NCBI GenBank assembly: GCA_013001295.1 | Contig: JABDMW010000039.1 | Coordinates: 1-64,000 of the forward strand | Length of the DNA stretch: 64,000 nucleotides | Source: Hyphomonadaceae bacterium | GTDB taxonomy: Bacteria; Pseudomonadota; Alphaproteobacteria; Caulobacterales; Maricaulaceae | Direction of reading: 5' to 3' | In this document: piece by piece, positions 52,974-62,530 of the stretch | Numbering within the stretch: the first letter of the stretch is position 1 | Layout: every line of letters starts with the position of its first letter | Notes under the pieces: model-generated | Told to the model about the DNA's origin: nothing | The model's input: only the letters and a program-made list of their open reading frames with translations | Databases searched by the model: none | Made by a program: the position numbers and the translations under genes

Positions 52974-55834
52974 GCGGCGGGCCGGCCCGTCGACGACGGA
53001 TAAGGAACTGGCTCTGCCGTTTCTTGCGTCGCTTGTCCGACGACAGGTTCCGGTTGTGCATATGGATAAGGTGTAGGTTCGTTCTGTGGCTGTGGCTGTG
53101 GCTGTGGCTGGGACTCGGGTGCAGTGTCTTGAGAATACTGGTTTTCATTATCCGCCAGAACTGTGGCGATATCATTGGCCAGGCGCGAAATTTCTTGAGT
53201 GACTTGACTATCCTTGGGCTCTTCTTTTCTTTCAATCGGTCTGTTGGGAAGTGAGAATATAACGGTTGTTCCGTGACCCAGTTCACTCTCGATTTTGAAG
53301 TTTCCACCATGTAGTTCAACCAATGATTTGGAAAGCGCTAAACCAAGACCCGTACCTTCTTTGTGTTTTGTCGATTGATCGACGACCTGTTCAAACGGTT
53401 TTGCCAACCTCTCTATGTTCTCCTGCGAAATTCCGATGCCAGAATCCGACACTTTTACGATCAGTCCGGTTTTTTTCGGAATGAGCTCGACCTGCACAGT
53501 GCCATTTTCCGGCGTGAACTTGATAGCATTTGTAAGTAGATTGATCAGAACCTGTTTGACCGCTCGTGGATCCGCTTCAATTTCTTGAACTTCATTGGCG
53601 TATATATTCAGTTTCAGTTGTGACTCCTCTGCCCGACCGCGAATAATTCGAACGACCTGAGCGATCATTTCATGCATAAACATGACCTCCGTATTCAAGG
53701 TCATTTTACCTGCTTCAATTTTCGACATATCGAGAATGTCATTGATTAGCGCAAGAAGATGTTGGCCGGAAAATAGAATATCATTGATATATTCTTTGTA
53801 CCGGGGATCGCCCAGGGGACCGAACATCTCTTTTTGCATGATATCTGAAAACCCATTAATCGCATTCAATGGGGTGCGAAGCTCATGGCTCATATTAGCC
53901 AGGAAATCGCTTTTTGATTGATTGGCATCTTCAGCTCGAATTTTTTCTTCTTCATATCTTTGAGCGAGTTCGAAGATACCTTCTTGAGATTTTTTCAATA
54001 TACCTACAGTGTTTTGAAGCGCTTTTTCGTTTTCACGCAATTCTGCTTCACGCGACCGAATTTCAGTGATGTTAGTTCCGACACTAACATTACCGCCTTC
54101 TGCTGTCGGGGTTTCGATATATCTGATCCATCGCCCATCTTTTAATTTAATTTCGACAGCACCATTATTATTATTCGTTTCAATAACTTCAGCGATGGCA
54201 GCTCGGATCATATACTCGACGCTGGCTTGATCCAGCCCGGGTTGGAGTTGTCCCGGTTGGAGACCGAAGAAATTTTCAAATCGACTATTCCAAACAACGA
54301 GCCTTTTCATGGCATCCCAAATCACAAAAGAATCGGTCATAGAGCTCAATGCCCCTTGTAGCCGAGCTTCGGTGGCAACCAGTCGAGCCTGAGCGCCACG
54401 TTGTTCCGTGATATCGAGGGCTACGCCGACGATGACACGTTGTTGTTCTGATCCAGCCCGGGTCAACGGACGGCCACGACACTGAAGAATAAGCGGTAAA
54501 TGCGCCACATTCATATCGAAGTCGAACTCGCCTTGCATATGGGCGCGCCGGGCTGAAGCGAGAAACCGTTCGCGGTCTTGCGGATGGAAGAGACCAAGAA
54601 ATTGATCCATTGGCATTTGTAATTCGGAGCGCTGTAATCCGAGGAGACTCGCCAGTGACATGCTGACATAAGCGGTGTTATTGGCGAGATCGATTTCCCA
54701 AACACCGCCTTTGTCGCCTTCAATTGCGGCTCGAAACCTTTGCTGTGATACTTCCGATTTTTTGTGAACCTCTTCCAACGACCGTATTTTTTTGTATATA
54801 GCATTTAGCATCAACCCAACGAGTGCAATGATGCCTAGGAATAATAATAAAAATAAGGTTAGATTTTGTCTGGCAAAATTTGCGTTATCGATCGGTGTAG
54901 ATTTGAGAAAAAATAAATCTGAATTCGGGACCTGGGTGCTTGAAACGAAACGATTCTGTCCTTCCATTTTCATTCTTACTGACGATTGTGTCCCATTCGC
55001 GATGAGCTGATTGAATTGGTTTGAGTTGATGTTCAGTCCGTCAACCACACCATTCAATCCAAAGTGGGGCCCGCCCGCGATGACTTGACCCGATCGGGTT
55101 GTCACGACTGACCGAAACGCTTCAATATCCTGAACATTCACCGACCCGTTCGCGAGAGCCGCAACGGCATAAAAATTTCCAGCGCGTTTTATGGCTACGG
55201 TCGTGACATCTTTCTCAGACGTCACACTCGACTGAATATTCATCATATCCGACTTGACATCGTCAAACGATATTGTGGTCAGAAAACCGGGATTGGAAGG
55301 ATAGCTTGCAACCACTTTCAATTGAGAATTCAAGATGACTGCGGCGTCTACATTCGGTGATTTGGCAATCAGTCGTGCAGCTTGGGAAGGTGTATTGCCT
55401 TCAGTGAGACCCGCATCAATAGAGACCTCTAGATTAGAGAAAACATTCGAAATATTGTTGGCGATGATTGAAGATCGTTCGGTGATGTCATTGATCAAAA
55501 ATTCTTGGCTGTTGTTTTTCTGATTTTGTAGGATTGCCCACATTAGCAATACGTAGAAAATCAAAAACCCGATCGCGATTGCCGCCATGCGGCGACCTGT
55601 ATCGGTATCAAAAGCTTCGTCGGTTGATCCTGTACTCGGTTTTTTTTTGGGCCAACCTTTGATCAGCCCTTTAAGTTTGTTTTTCTCTTCAGTCGGTGGA
55701 TTTTGACGCGCTGGCGTAGCTTGCGGGCGAGGAGGTGCCGGCGGCCTTGGTGCATTTTGGACAGCGTGATGTACAGGCACACCTCCAGAAGCAGGAGCCA
55801 TCATTTTCTGATATGGAGTCTGACCTTGTGTCAC
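52970..55834 (-). CDS. PleC-like histidine kinase
   Basis: 954 residues. In order: a Pro-rich cytoplasmic start (1-50), helix (about 83-103), periplasmic domain (105-320), helix (323-345), two PAS domains (about 365-480 and 495-595), a coiled linker, HisKA with His650 in NMSHELRTPLNAINGFSDIM, the ATPase domain (N-box LINLLTNAIKFTPENG, DSGIGI, GTGLGLALSKS), and a low-complexity Pro/Gln-rich tail. The block SGQHLLALINDILDMSKIEAG and the INGFSDIM H-box match PleC, the cell-pole kinase/phosphatase of Caulobacter. PleC usually has one PAS domain, so the second and the tail are extra. The call is by similarity of motif and layout. Confidence 0.87.
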   Translation of the reverse strand: MTQGQTPYQKMMAPASGGVPVHHAVQNAPRPPAPPRPQATPARQNPPTEEKNKLKGLIKGWPKKKPSTGSTDEAFDTDTGRRMAAIAIGFLIFYVLLMWAILQNQKNNSQEFLINDITERSSIIANNISNVFSNLEVSIDAGLTEGNTPSQAARLIAKSPNVDAAVILNSQLKVVASYPSNPGFLTTISFDDVKSDMMNIQSSVTSEKDVTTVAIKRAGNFYAVAALANGSVNVQDIEAFRSVVTTRSGQVIAGGPHFGLNGVVDGLNINSNQFNQLIANGTQSSVRMKMEGQNRFVSSTQVPNSDLFFLKSTPIDNANFARQNLTLFLLLFLGIIALVGLMLNAIYKKIRSLEEVHKKSEVSQQRFRAAIEGDKGGVWEIDLANNTAYVSMSLASLLGLQRSELQMPMDQFLGLFHPQDRERFLASARRAHMQGEFDFDMNVAHLPLILQCRGRPLTRAGSEQQRVIVGVALDITEQRGAQARLVATEARLQGALSSMTDSFVIWDAMKRLVVWNSRFENFFGLQPGQLQPGLDQASVEYMIRAAIAEVIETNNNNGAVEIKLKDGRWIRYIETPTAEGGNVSVGTNITEIRSREAELRENEKALQNTVGILKKSQEGIFELAQRYEEEKIRAEDANQSKSDFLANMSHELRTPLNAINGFSDIMQKEMFGPLGDPRYKEYINDILFSGQHLLALINDILDMSKIEAGKMTLNTEVMFMHEMIAQVVRIIRGRAEESQLKLNIYANEVQEIEADPRAVKQVLINLLTNAIKFTPENGTVQVELIPKKTGLIVKVSDSGIGISQENIERLAKPFEQVVDQSTKHKEGTGLGLALSKSLVELHGGNFKIESELGHGTTVIFSLPNRPIERKEEPKDSQVTQEISRLANDIATVLADNENQYSQDTAPESQPQPQPQPQNEPTPYPYAQPEPVVGQATQETAEPVPYPSSTGRPAA
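53084..53107 (-). repeat. Hexamer repeat in the PleC-like tail
   Basis: CTGTGG occurs four times in a row (53084-53107) on the plus strand, encoding alternating Pro and Gln in the tail of the kinase (minus strand). Loss or gain of one unit keeps frame, so tail length may vary between strains. Confidence 0.75.
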
Positions 55835-55918
55835 GAGGCCCCTTTAAAACCGAATCACACGGCAGACTATGAGACAGTTATTAACAAAGTCGAACAATTA
55901 ACCGTCAAAAATTGGGAA

Positions 55919-56644
55919 TTATGATGATATTTCCAATTCAGGGGCACCAATTATATATCCCTGAATTGCGTCAAACCCCATTTCTATCGCGAAGTCGTGC
56001 AATCGTTGAGATTCGATACCTTCGCCGATGAATCGCACGCCAAGATCATCTTTAAGTCCCATGATCGCTTTCAGAACAGATTTTTCCCGATCATTTATCG
56101 CCGCACCGGCTACAAATGCGCCATCGATTTTGAGCCAATCAGCGGGAAATGCGCGCAAATACCGTATCGACGCAGCGCCCGCACCGACATCATCAAGGCA
56201 CAGGCTGTGTCCTCTGTCGCGCAATATATTGAGCAATCGAATAGCAGGTTGAAGATCTTTCAAATGCCATGTTTCAGTCAACTCAAAAATCAGATTTGAG
56301 GCATCTAGTTCCAATTTTGCCAGGATATCAAACAGGGCATGCTCAAAATCCGGATCCGAAAAAGACGCGCCTGAAAGATTGATCGCAATCGGGACATTAT
56401 TCGATTTTTCGTTAATTTTTTCAACGGCTTGGAGTAACATTGACAAGTCTAGATCCGATATGGCGCCACTGATTTCAGCTGGCCTTAGCACGCGTTCCAA
56501 TCCAGTTTTAGAGTCGAACCGCACTAACCATTCATGATGCAAGACTTTCTTCGATTTTGTTTCGACCACAGGTTGGCGCATGACCGAATACCGCTTTTGA
56601 GAAACGTGGGTTCTAAATCCGTGGGCTGTCTGAATATCCGCCAT
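55919..56644 (-). CDS. EAL-domain protein
   Basis: 241 residues, almost only an EAL domain. Motifs: E-x-L appears as EWL (HHEWLVRF), then Asn in INLSG, Glu in ELTETW, LDDVGAGAAS (DDFG type), Lys in LKIDGAF, GEGIES, and Gln in IQGYIIG. All metal and c-di-GMP residues are at their places, so it could be an active phosphodiesterase despite EWL. No sensor domain. It begins 13 bases after pepN ends; AGGAG is about 18 bases away and the start ATG 56644 has a weak ribosome-binding site. Likely cotranscribed with pepN. Confidence 0.88.
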   Translation of the reverse strand: MADIQTAHGFRTHVSQKRYSVMRQPVVETKSKKVLHHEWLVRFDSKTGLERVLRPAEISGAISDLDLSMLLQAVEKINEKSNNVPIAINLSGASFSDPDFEHALFDILAKLELDASNLIFELTETWHLKDLQPAIRLLNILRDRGHSLCLDDVGAGAASIRYLRAFPADWLKIDGAFVAGAAINDREKSVLKAIMGLKDDLGVRFIGEGIESQRLHDFAIEMGFDAIQGYIIGAPELEISS

Positions 56645-56657
56645 CCGGTTTGTTAAC

Positions 56658-59276
56658 TCAATCTCCTAAAGATTTCGTTGCGATTTCCATGACATTTGCG
56701 GACGGCTTTGCTTTGAGAATTCGTCTCAATTCGTCCTGGATCAAGATGGCGCGTCGGTTGTCTACTTTGCTCCATATGCCGAAAACACCCGCCAATCGCG
56801 CGGCAACTTGTGGATTGCGTCTGTCGATCTCGATAATGTTATCTGCAACGAACCGATATCCTTCTCCGTCCAGTCTATGGAAATTTTCCAAATTACCGGC
56901 GGCGAAACCGCCGATTAGTGCCCGGATTCGGTTGGGGTTGCCGTTTTTATAGTCTTCGTGTTCGGTCATTTTGCGCACATGGGCAATAGCTTGTCGTCCG
57001 CCGATTTGCGCATTGGCCGCAAACCATTTGTCAACGACCAGAGGATTGCCATGCCATTTATCATAGAAATGTGAAAGTGCATGTTGAGCGTGATGCCCGC
57101 CCATGCGCGTCAAGACCAAGAGAGCCGCAATTTCTTCGGTCATATTGGTCGCGGCTTGCAACTGTTCCCTGGCAAGCGGTGCGATTTGTTGCCCCGGTAA
57201 TGTGGCCAGAAGGGCAAGGCAAGTATTGCGCAATGCGCGACGCCCGGCGCCGGCTGCGTCCGGTGAAAAATCGACCGGATTACTTAGGTCTGAATAGAGC
57301 GCTGATATTGCATCGAAATGATGCTCTGCGATTGCGCGCCGGAGGAGTTTGATAGCTTGACGGATGGCGAGAGGGTCGGTTGGCTGCCCTTTCATGGCTT
57401 GTAATACCGCATCATCAGCCGGCGGCGTAACCGCCATTGATTTGAAACCATTGTCAATTTCGGGGTTTCTAATGATATCGCCTATCGCGCCCACATACAT
57501 TCCCAGAAAGTCCGTTTTTTTAGGCACGCGGCCTGATTCAATTGCCTGCGTCAGATCCACAAGTAAGTCCCGTGCCAGCGCTTGACCGGCTTCCCACCGA
57601 TTGAACAGATCAGGGTCTGATTTCATTTGCACGAGCCGGTCCGAGGCAGGAACGTCTATGTTGACATTTACGGGCGCAGAAAATTGTCTAAAGACGGAAA
57701 CAACAGGGTCGTCTGGAACATCGGAAAACTCAAAACTTGCGGAACGATCTTTTAAAATCACATTCTTCCGGCTGATCTCACGTTCCGTCTTTCTGTCTAA
57801 CAAACCAATGTCTACAGGCATGGCAAATGGTTGTTTGCTCGGTTGACCCGCTGTTGCCGGCGTTTTCTGCGCCAAGTGCAACCGAAATGATTTCTGTTGC
57901 GCGTCGTGTGTTGTTGTAACTGATACTTCCGGCGTGCCTGCCTGTTCATACCAGCGCATAAATTGCGATAAGTCCTGGCCGCTCGATTTTTCAAAGCAGT
58001 CAATGAAATCTTCGACCGTCGCCGCTGTTCCGTCGAGCGAGTCGAAGTAAAGATCACATCCGGCGCGAAATTGCTCTGCGCCGAGAATGTTCTTCAACAT
58101 ACGGATCAGTTCTGCACCTTTGTTGTAAACGGTGGCAGTATAAAAATTGTCGATCTTCATATAGCTGGCAGGGCGGACGGGATGGGCCAAAGGGCCGGCA
58201 TCTTCAACAAATTGGTGAGCCCTTAACGCCTTTACATCTTTTATTCGTTGTAAAGCCCGGCCTCTCTGGTCTGCTGAAAATTCCTGATCTCTGAAGACGG
58301 TAAAGCCTTCTTTCAGGCAGAGCTGGAACCAGTCTCGGCAAGTGATGCGATTGCCCGTCCAATTGTGAAAATATTCATGGGCAACGACGCTCTCAATGCT
58401 TTCAAAATTATGATCCGTCGCGCTTGCCTCATCTGCCAGCAACAGCGATGAATTAAAAATATTCAAGCCCTTGTTTTCCATGGCCCCGAAATTGAAATCC
58501 CGCACCGCAACAATCATGAACCGGTCTAAATCATATTCGCGCCCAAACACATCTTCGTCCCATTTCATGGATCGTTTTAACGCGTCCATCGCGTATTCGG
58601 CGCGCGAGGCATCCCCCGGATCGACGTAGATATCAAGCGGGATCGTCCGACCGCTCATGGTTACGAAGCTATCATTGATATTATCAAATTCGCCGGCAAC
58701 GAGTGCGAACAAATAGCAGGGTTTTGGAAACGGGTCCTCCCATTCGGCGAAATGTCTACCGTTTTCAAGATCACCTTCTTCAACACAGTTTCCGTTGGCC
58801 AGCAGTGTAGGATAGGCTTGCTTATTGGCTTCAATGCGCACCTTGTAGGTCGATAAAATATCGGGTTGATCTTGAAAATATGTGATGCGTCGGAAGCCTT
58901 GCGCTTCGCACTGCGTACAGAAACGCCCGCCCGATACATACAATCCCATCAGGCTGGTATTCTTGGATGGATTGCATGTATTGACGATTTGCAACGTAAA
59001 TTCCTTTGGCGGGTTCTTAATCGTCAGCCCGGATTTGGTAGTGCTGTATTGCGACTTCGCCAACGGCTTTCCATCGATGGAAATGTTAACGAGTTCAATA
59101 TCTTCACCGTCCAGCCGAAGGTCTTTCGTATGTTCACCACTGCGTTGAATGTGACATGTCGACGTCACAATGGTTTTTGTGGGATCAAGTTCGAACTTTA
59201 AATCGACGGTTTTTGTTAAAAACTCAGGGGCTTTATAGTCCTTGAGCCTCGTGACAACTGGGGTATCGGTTTTCAT
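56658..59276 (-). CDS. pepN: Aminopeptidase N (M1 family)
   Basis: 872 residues from ATG 59276, which has GGAG 7 bases upstream; ATG 59303 is farther and without support. GAMEN at 264-268 and the zinc site His300-Glu301-x2-His304 (HEYFHNW) with Glu323 (LKEGFTVFRDQEF) are intact. It removes N-terminal residues from peptides in the cytoplasm. The overall length and the DUF3458-type C-terminal domain (from about 445) fit the bacterial PepN type. First gene of a pepN-EAL unit. Confidence 0.95.
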   Translation of the reverse strand: MKTDTPVVTRLKDYKAPEFLTKTVDLKFELDPTKTIVTSTCHIQRSGEHTKDLRLDGEDIELVNISIDGKPLAKSQYSTTKSGLTIKNPPKEFTLQIVNTCNPSKNTSLMGLYVSGGRFCTQCEAQGFRRITYFQDQPDILSTYKVRIEANKQAYPTLLANGNCVEEGDLENGRHFAEWEDPFPKPCYLFALVAGEFDNINDSFVTMSGRTIPLDIYVDPGDASRAEYAMDALKRSMKWDEDVFGREYDLDRFMIVAVRDFNFGAMENKGLNIFNSSLLLADEASATDHNFESIESVVAHEYFHNWTGNRITCRDWFQLCLKEGFTVFRDQEFSADQRGRALQRIKDVKALRAHQFVEDAGPLAHPVRPASYMKIDNFYTATVYNKGAELIRMLKNILGAEQFRAGCDLYFDSLDGTAATVEDFIDCFEKSSGQDLSQFMRWYEQAGTPEVSVTTTHDAQQKSFRLHLAQKTPATAGQPSKQPFAMPVDIGLLDRKTEREISRKNVILKDRSASFEFSDVPDDPVVSVFRQFSAPVNVNIDVPASDRLVQMKSDPDLFNRWEAGQALARDLLVDLTQAIESGRVPKKTDFLGMYVGAIGDIIRNPEIDNGFKSMAVTPPADDAVLQAMKGQPTDPLAIRQAIKLLRRAIAEHHFDAISALYSDLSNPVDFSPDAAGAGRRALRNTCLALLATLPGQQIAPLAREQLQAATNMTEEIAALLVLTRMGGHHAQHALSHFYDKWHGNPLVVDKWFAANAQIGGRQAIAHVRKMTEHEDYKNGNPNRIRALIGGFAAGNLENFHRLDGEGYRFVADNIIEIDRRNPQVAARLAGVFGIWSKVDNRRAILIQDELRRILKAKPSANVMEIATKSLGD

Positions 59277-59334
59277 TATGGTCTCCGCAAAAAGCCTCGG
59301 CATATTGCCGCGTAAGTACGCAGATGAAAGAACT

Positions 59335-60078
59335 CTATCGTGTTGGTTTTTTCAATCTACGCTTGGTTATATGATCGGTTTTAGCGATGTCGCCGGCAGG
59401 TGTTTCACCACGCATATAGTGACGTTGCCATCCTGATTTAACGGTATCTGGATCATTGGCTCTGAGTTTGTCAATAAATTCGGCCCGCGAAGATCCCCAC
59501 AGCTCATAGTCTTTTTTTAATTCTGAATCATCGTCGATGGATTTCAACCGGGGTTCGATGTCCTCCAAACTGTGATGCTCAACCATAGTAAGAAAACAGA
59601 AGGCTTCACCTTTTTCAAAAGTGACTTTCCCAGGCCGGGTCATCTGCCAATTCATGGTGAACGGGAAGGGCAGCCAATCGGTTTCGACCAGTCCCGACAA
59701 TGCATAAATGCCGTCCTTTGGTTGATTGGGCGGACCCATGGCCCAAATGGCCCATCCTGGCGGTGTGCGAAACAAATGACCGGTATGAAAGGTCACAATC
59801 CCGGAGCGGAAGTGAGAAATCGCCAAGCCCTCGATATGGGCATTTTTTTGCGATGAAGACAGCGTAATGTTCTCTTCCATCGAGCCGCCGTCCCATTCAA
59901 TCGTCAGGTCAAATGGACAGGTAATTTCCCATCCGGTGGAATTGGCCATGGTCAAAGGAAGACACCGGTAGGGCTGCCTGTCCGCGAACTTGTCCATCCA
60001 TTCTCGACGAGGTCGACCCGGTACAATTTCAGGCACGTGGTCATGCATTTGAAAGCAATCTAAGTACGGTTTTTTCAC
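59335..60078 (-). CDS. DUF6065-like protein
   Basis: 247 residues from GTG 60078 with AAGGGA upstream. Blocks visible: ANSTGWEITCPFDLTIEWDGG (around residues 45-65), FRTPPGWAIWAMGPPNQP (about 103-120), and a C-terminal helical tail with Lys/Arg-rich end. These match the DUF6065 family as I recall it, which has no known function. No signal peptide. Divergent from the lipoprotein gene and followed by pepN, with about 60 bases between. Confidence 0.7.
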   Translation of the reverse strand: MKKPYLDCFQMHDHVPEIVPGRPRREWMDKFADRQPYRCLPLTMANSTGWEITCPFDLTIEWDGGSMEENITLSSSQKNAHIEGLAISHFRSGIVTFHTGHLFRTPPGWAIWAMGPPNQPKDGIYALSGLVETDWLPFPFTMNWQMTRPGKVTFEKGEAFCFLTMVEHHSLEDIEPRLKSIDDDSELKKDYELWGSSRAEFIDKLRANDPDTVKSGWQRHYMRGETPAGDIAKTDHITKRRLKKPTR

Positions 60079-60200
60079 GCTTGGGTCCCTTGTCGTTGAT
60101 CCGGTTTAACTGATATGGTGACAGACTAAAGCGCGATTGCAAGACCCCGAAGGGCTTGCCGCAACAATTCACAAGGGAATGCCATTGACATGCCATATCT

Positions 60201-60217
60201 TTAGTGCCTTTTTAACC
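60201..60217 (+). promoter_or_regulatory. CtrA-like box between divergent genes
   Basis: TTAG-TGCCTTT-TTAACC matches TTAA-N7-TTAACC with one mismatch. It lies in the 270-base spacer between the DUF6065-like gene (start 60078, minus) and the lipoprotein gene (start 60349, plus). Confidence 0.3.
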
Positions 60218-60348
60218 CTACGCCCCATCGTGCGAGATAATCGCCGGAAGACAGGAAAGCCGAAACTGCAATCGCGGTTTTCTGACTTAAAGTAACATTT
60301 GCCATTGCTGTTAATGCGCTGGCGAAACGCTAATTGAAGGGGCGAAAA

Positions 60349-60798
60349 ATGAGGAAAATTTTACTTACAGCTGTGATAATGGCAGTGCCATTAAGCGCGT
60401 GCATCGAAGGCAGAGATATTGAAGTCGGAGACGCAAGTGGGCTGAGTCCAAGTGTGTTGAAGAAAATCGATGTATCGGATCGGCAATCTATTCTGTTCGG
60501 TCATTACGAACACCTCAGTACAGTGAGCGGTCGAACATTCGAAGGGTGTTGTGTCTACGATGCAAACAGACTGGAATTAGCAAATTACGCGGTTAAATTG
60601 TTCGAAAACAGCACAGGCGACAGCTTCGATAATATGGAAATGCTGATCGGGGCGGTCGACAATAATATTTGGATCTACTTCGTTCCTAAATCGACAATCC
60701 CAAATCCAAGGGCCAAGACCTACGTATTGGAACTTGATCAGAACACTGGCGAAGTGATCAGTTTTAAACTGTTGGCGAATTCACTGAAAAAGTCTTAA
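60349..60798 (+). CDS. Putative lipoprotein
   Basis: 149 residues from ATG 60349 with AAGGGG 6 bases upstream. MRKILLTAVIMAVPLSAC is a lipoprotein signal peptide with lipobox LSAC, so the mature protein starts at Cys18 and is lipid-anchored. The remainder is a small mixed domain with EGCCVYDANRLEL and ELDQNTGEVISFKLL. I do not recognise the family. The 3' end faces nadE, 42 bases away. Confidence 0.78.
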   Translation: MRKILLTAVIMAVPLSACIEGRDIEVGDASGLSPSVLKKIDVSDRQSILFGHYEHLSTVSGRTFEGCCVYDANRLELANYAVKLFENSTGDSFDNMEMLIGAVDNNIWIYFVPKSTIPNPRAKTYVLELDQNTGEVISFKLLANSLKKS

Positions 60799-60809
60799 TT
60801 GCTCGGTTG

Positions 60810-60839
60810 CAGGGGGGCTAAAGCCTGTTAAAACCCCTG
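60810..60839 (+). repeat. Hairpin directly before the nadE start
   Basis: CAGGGG (60810-60815) pairs with CCCCTG (60834-60839), which ends one base before the nadE ATG; a small inner stem GGC-taaa-GCC (60816-60825) lies in the loop. No Shine-Dalgarno sequence is seen between. It may close the lipoprotein transcript or control nadE translation. Confidence 0.5.
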
Positions 60840-60840
60840 T

Positions 60841-62529
60841 ATGACCAATGTCTTAAAAATAGCGTCTGCGCAAATCAATCCGACCGTCGGGGATTTAGCC
60901 GGAAATATCGGTTTGGCTCAAAAGTCTTATGACCGAGCATCAAAAGATGGCGCGGACATACTGGTACTCACGGAAACATTTATCATCGGATATCCTGCCG
61001 AAGATTTATTGTTAAAACCCTCAGCCATCGAAGATTGCATGGCTCATGCGCATGTGTTTGCCAAACAAACCAAAAATGGCCCAGCCGTTGTGTTTTCAAC
61101 ACCCTGGCACGGCGATGGTTATAAAGGTGAAGTCGGGCGTCTCTACAGTGCGGTTTTGTTTATGCAAAACGGCAAGATCACCGACATAAACTTTAAGCAC
61201 AAACTGCCAAATTACGGCGTTTTTGACGAAGTGCGCATCTTTTCGCCGGGGCCCTTGCCGGATGTTGTTGACTTCAATGGTGTGAAGCTGGGACTGCCAA
61301 TCTGTGAAGATATCTGGCACGCGGGTGTTTGCGGGCATTTGGCCCGGCAAGGCGCCGAGATATTGATCTCGCCCAACGGATCGCCGTGGCGCCGCAATGC
61401 ACATTGGCAGCGCGAAACTGTGGCCAAAGCCCGAATGAAAGCGTCCGGCCTGCCAATAATTTATGTTAATCAGGTGGGCGGCCAGGACGAACTCGCTTTT
61501 GATGGCAGCTCATTTTCCATGATGCCAGATATGACGTTGGTTCAAACCCTTCCAAGTTTCGTCGAAGCCTATGATGTCGCGACCTGGAAGAAAGGCGACA
61601 GTGGATGGGTCTGTGAACAAGCCATGCAGGCAGAGCAGCTAAAAGGGTTTGAAGCCGATTGGTATGCCATGGCGACGGGTCTGGGCGATTATGTGCGCAA
61701 AAACGGGTTTAAGAAGGTCGTACTGGGCATGTCCGGCGGTATCGATAGCGCGATGACGGCCTGTATCGCCGCTGACGTGCTCGGACCGGAAAATGTCTGG
61801 TGCGTCATGCTACCGTCCAAATATACCTCCGATGACAGCCTGGAGGATGCCAAGGCTTGCGCCAACGATATAGGGTGCCCGTATGATATTATACCGATCG
61901 CCGATGCTGTCGGCGCATTCACCGGCATGCTCGCCCCGCATTTCGACGGGTTAAAACCGGATACAACTGAGGAAAACCTGCAATCGCGTATCCGCGCGGT
62001 AACGCTCATGGCGCTTTCGAATAAATTCGGCAATATGTTGCTCACAACCGGAAATAAATCTGAAATGGCGGTCGGTTATGCCACGCTCTACGGTGATATG
62101 TGCGGTGGATATAATCCGCTTAAAGACCTGTATAAAACGGAAGTTTTCGAACTGATAAAATGGCGCAATAAAAACAAGCCGGACTGGTGCCTTGGTGGCG
62201 AACGCCCCATCCCGGAACGGATTGTTACCAAGCCGCCATCGGCTGAATTGCGCCCGGATCAAAAAGACTCTGACAGCTTGCCGCCCTATGAAATCCTTGA
62301 TGATATATTGAGGGGCCTGATCGACGCGGAAATTTCGGTTGATGATCTGGTCAAGCGCGGGCATAAGCCCGAAACTGTGAAGCGCATACAGCATCTGCTG
62401 TATATTAACGAATACAAAAGAAATCAGGCTCCGCCCGGCGTCAAAATCGGCAATCAGGCCTTTGGCCGTGACCGCCGATATCCATTGACCAACCGGTACC
62501 GCGATATTGTACCTGAGAAGAAAGACTGA
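60841..62529 (+). CDS. nadE: Glutamine-dependent NAD synthetase
   Basis: 562 residues, the two-domain form. The N-terminal nitrilase-type amidase has Glu45 (LTETFIIGYP), Lys121 (KHKLPNYGVF) and Cys155 (GLPICEDIW). The C-terminal ATP-pyrophosphatase domain starts near 290 with the P-loop VVLGMSGGIDSAMTA and the GNKSEMAVGYATLYGDM block. It makes NAD from deamido-NAD, glutamine and ATP. The start lacks a visible ribosome-binding sequence and lies under a hairpin. gltX begins 1 base after its stop. Confidence 0.97.
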   Translation: MTNVLKIASAQINPTVGDLAGNIGLAQKSYDRASKDGADILVLTETFIIGYPAEDLLLKPSAIEDCMAHAHVFAKQTKNGPAVVFSTPWHGDGYKGEVGRLYSAVLFMQNGKITDINFKHKLPNYGVFDEVRIFSPGPLPDVVDFNGVKLGLPICEDIWHAGVCGHLARQGAEILISPNGSPWRRNAHWQRETVAKARMKASGLPIIYVNQVGGQDELAFDGSSFSMMPDMTLVQTLPSFVEAYDVATWKKGDSGWVCEQAMQAEQLKGFEADWYAMATGLGDYVRKNGFKKVVLGMSGGIDSAMTACIAADVLGPENVWCVMLPSKYTSDDSLEDAKACANDIGCPYDIIPIADAVGAFTGMLAPHFDGLKPDTTEENLQSRIRAVTLMALSNKFGNMLLTTGNKSEMAVGYATLYGDMCGGYNPLKDLYKTEVFELIKWRNKNKPDWCLGGERPIPERIVTKPPSAELRPDQKDSDSLPPYEILDDILRGLIDAEISVDDLVKRGHKPETVKRIQHLLYINEYKRNQAPPGVKIGNQAFGRDRRYPLTNRYRDIVPEKKD

Positions 62530-62530
62530 C

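Noticed and set aside
60810-60839. NAD-sensing riboswitch before nadE
   Set aside because: The structure is too small and lacks the conserved blocks of known NAD riboswitch classes.
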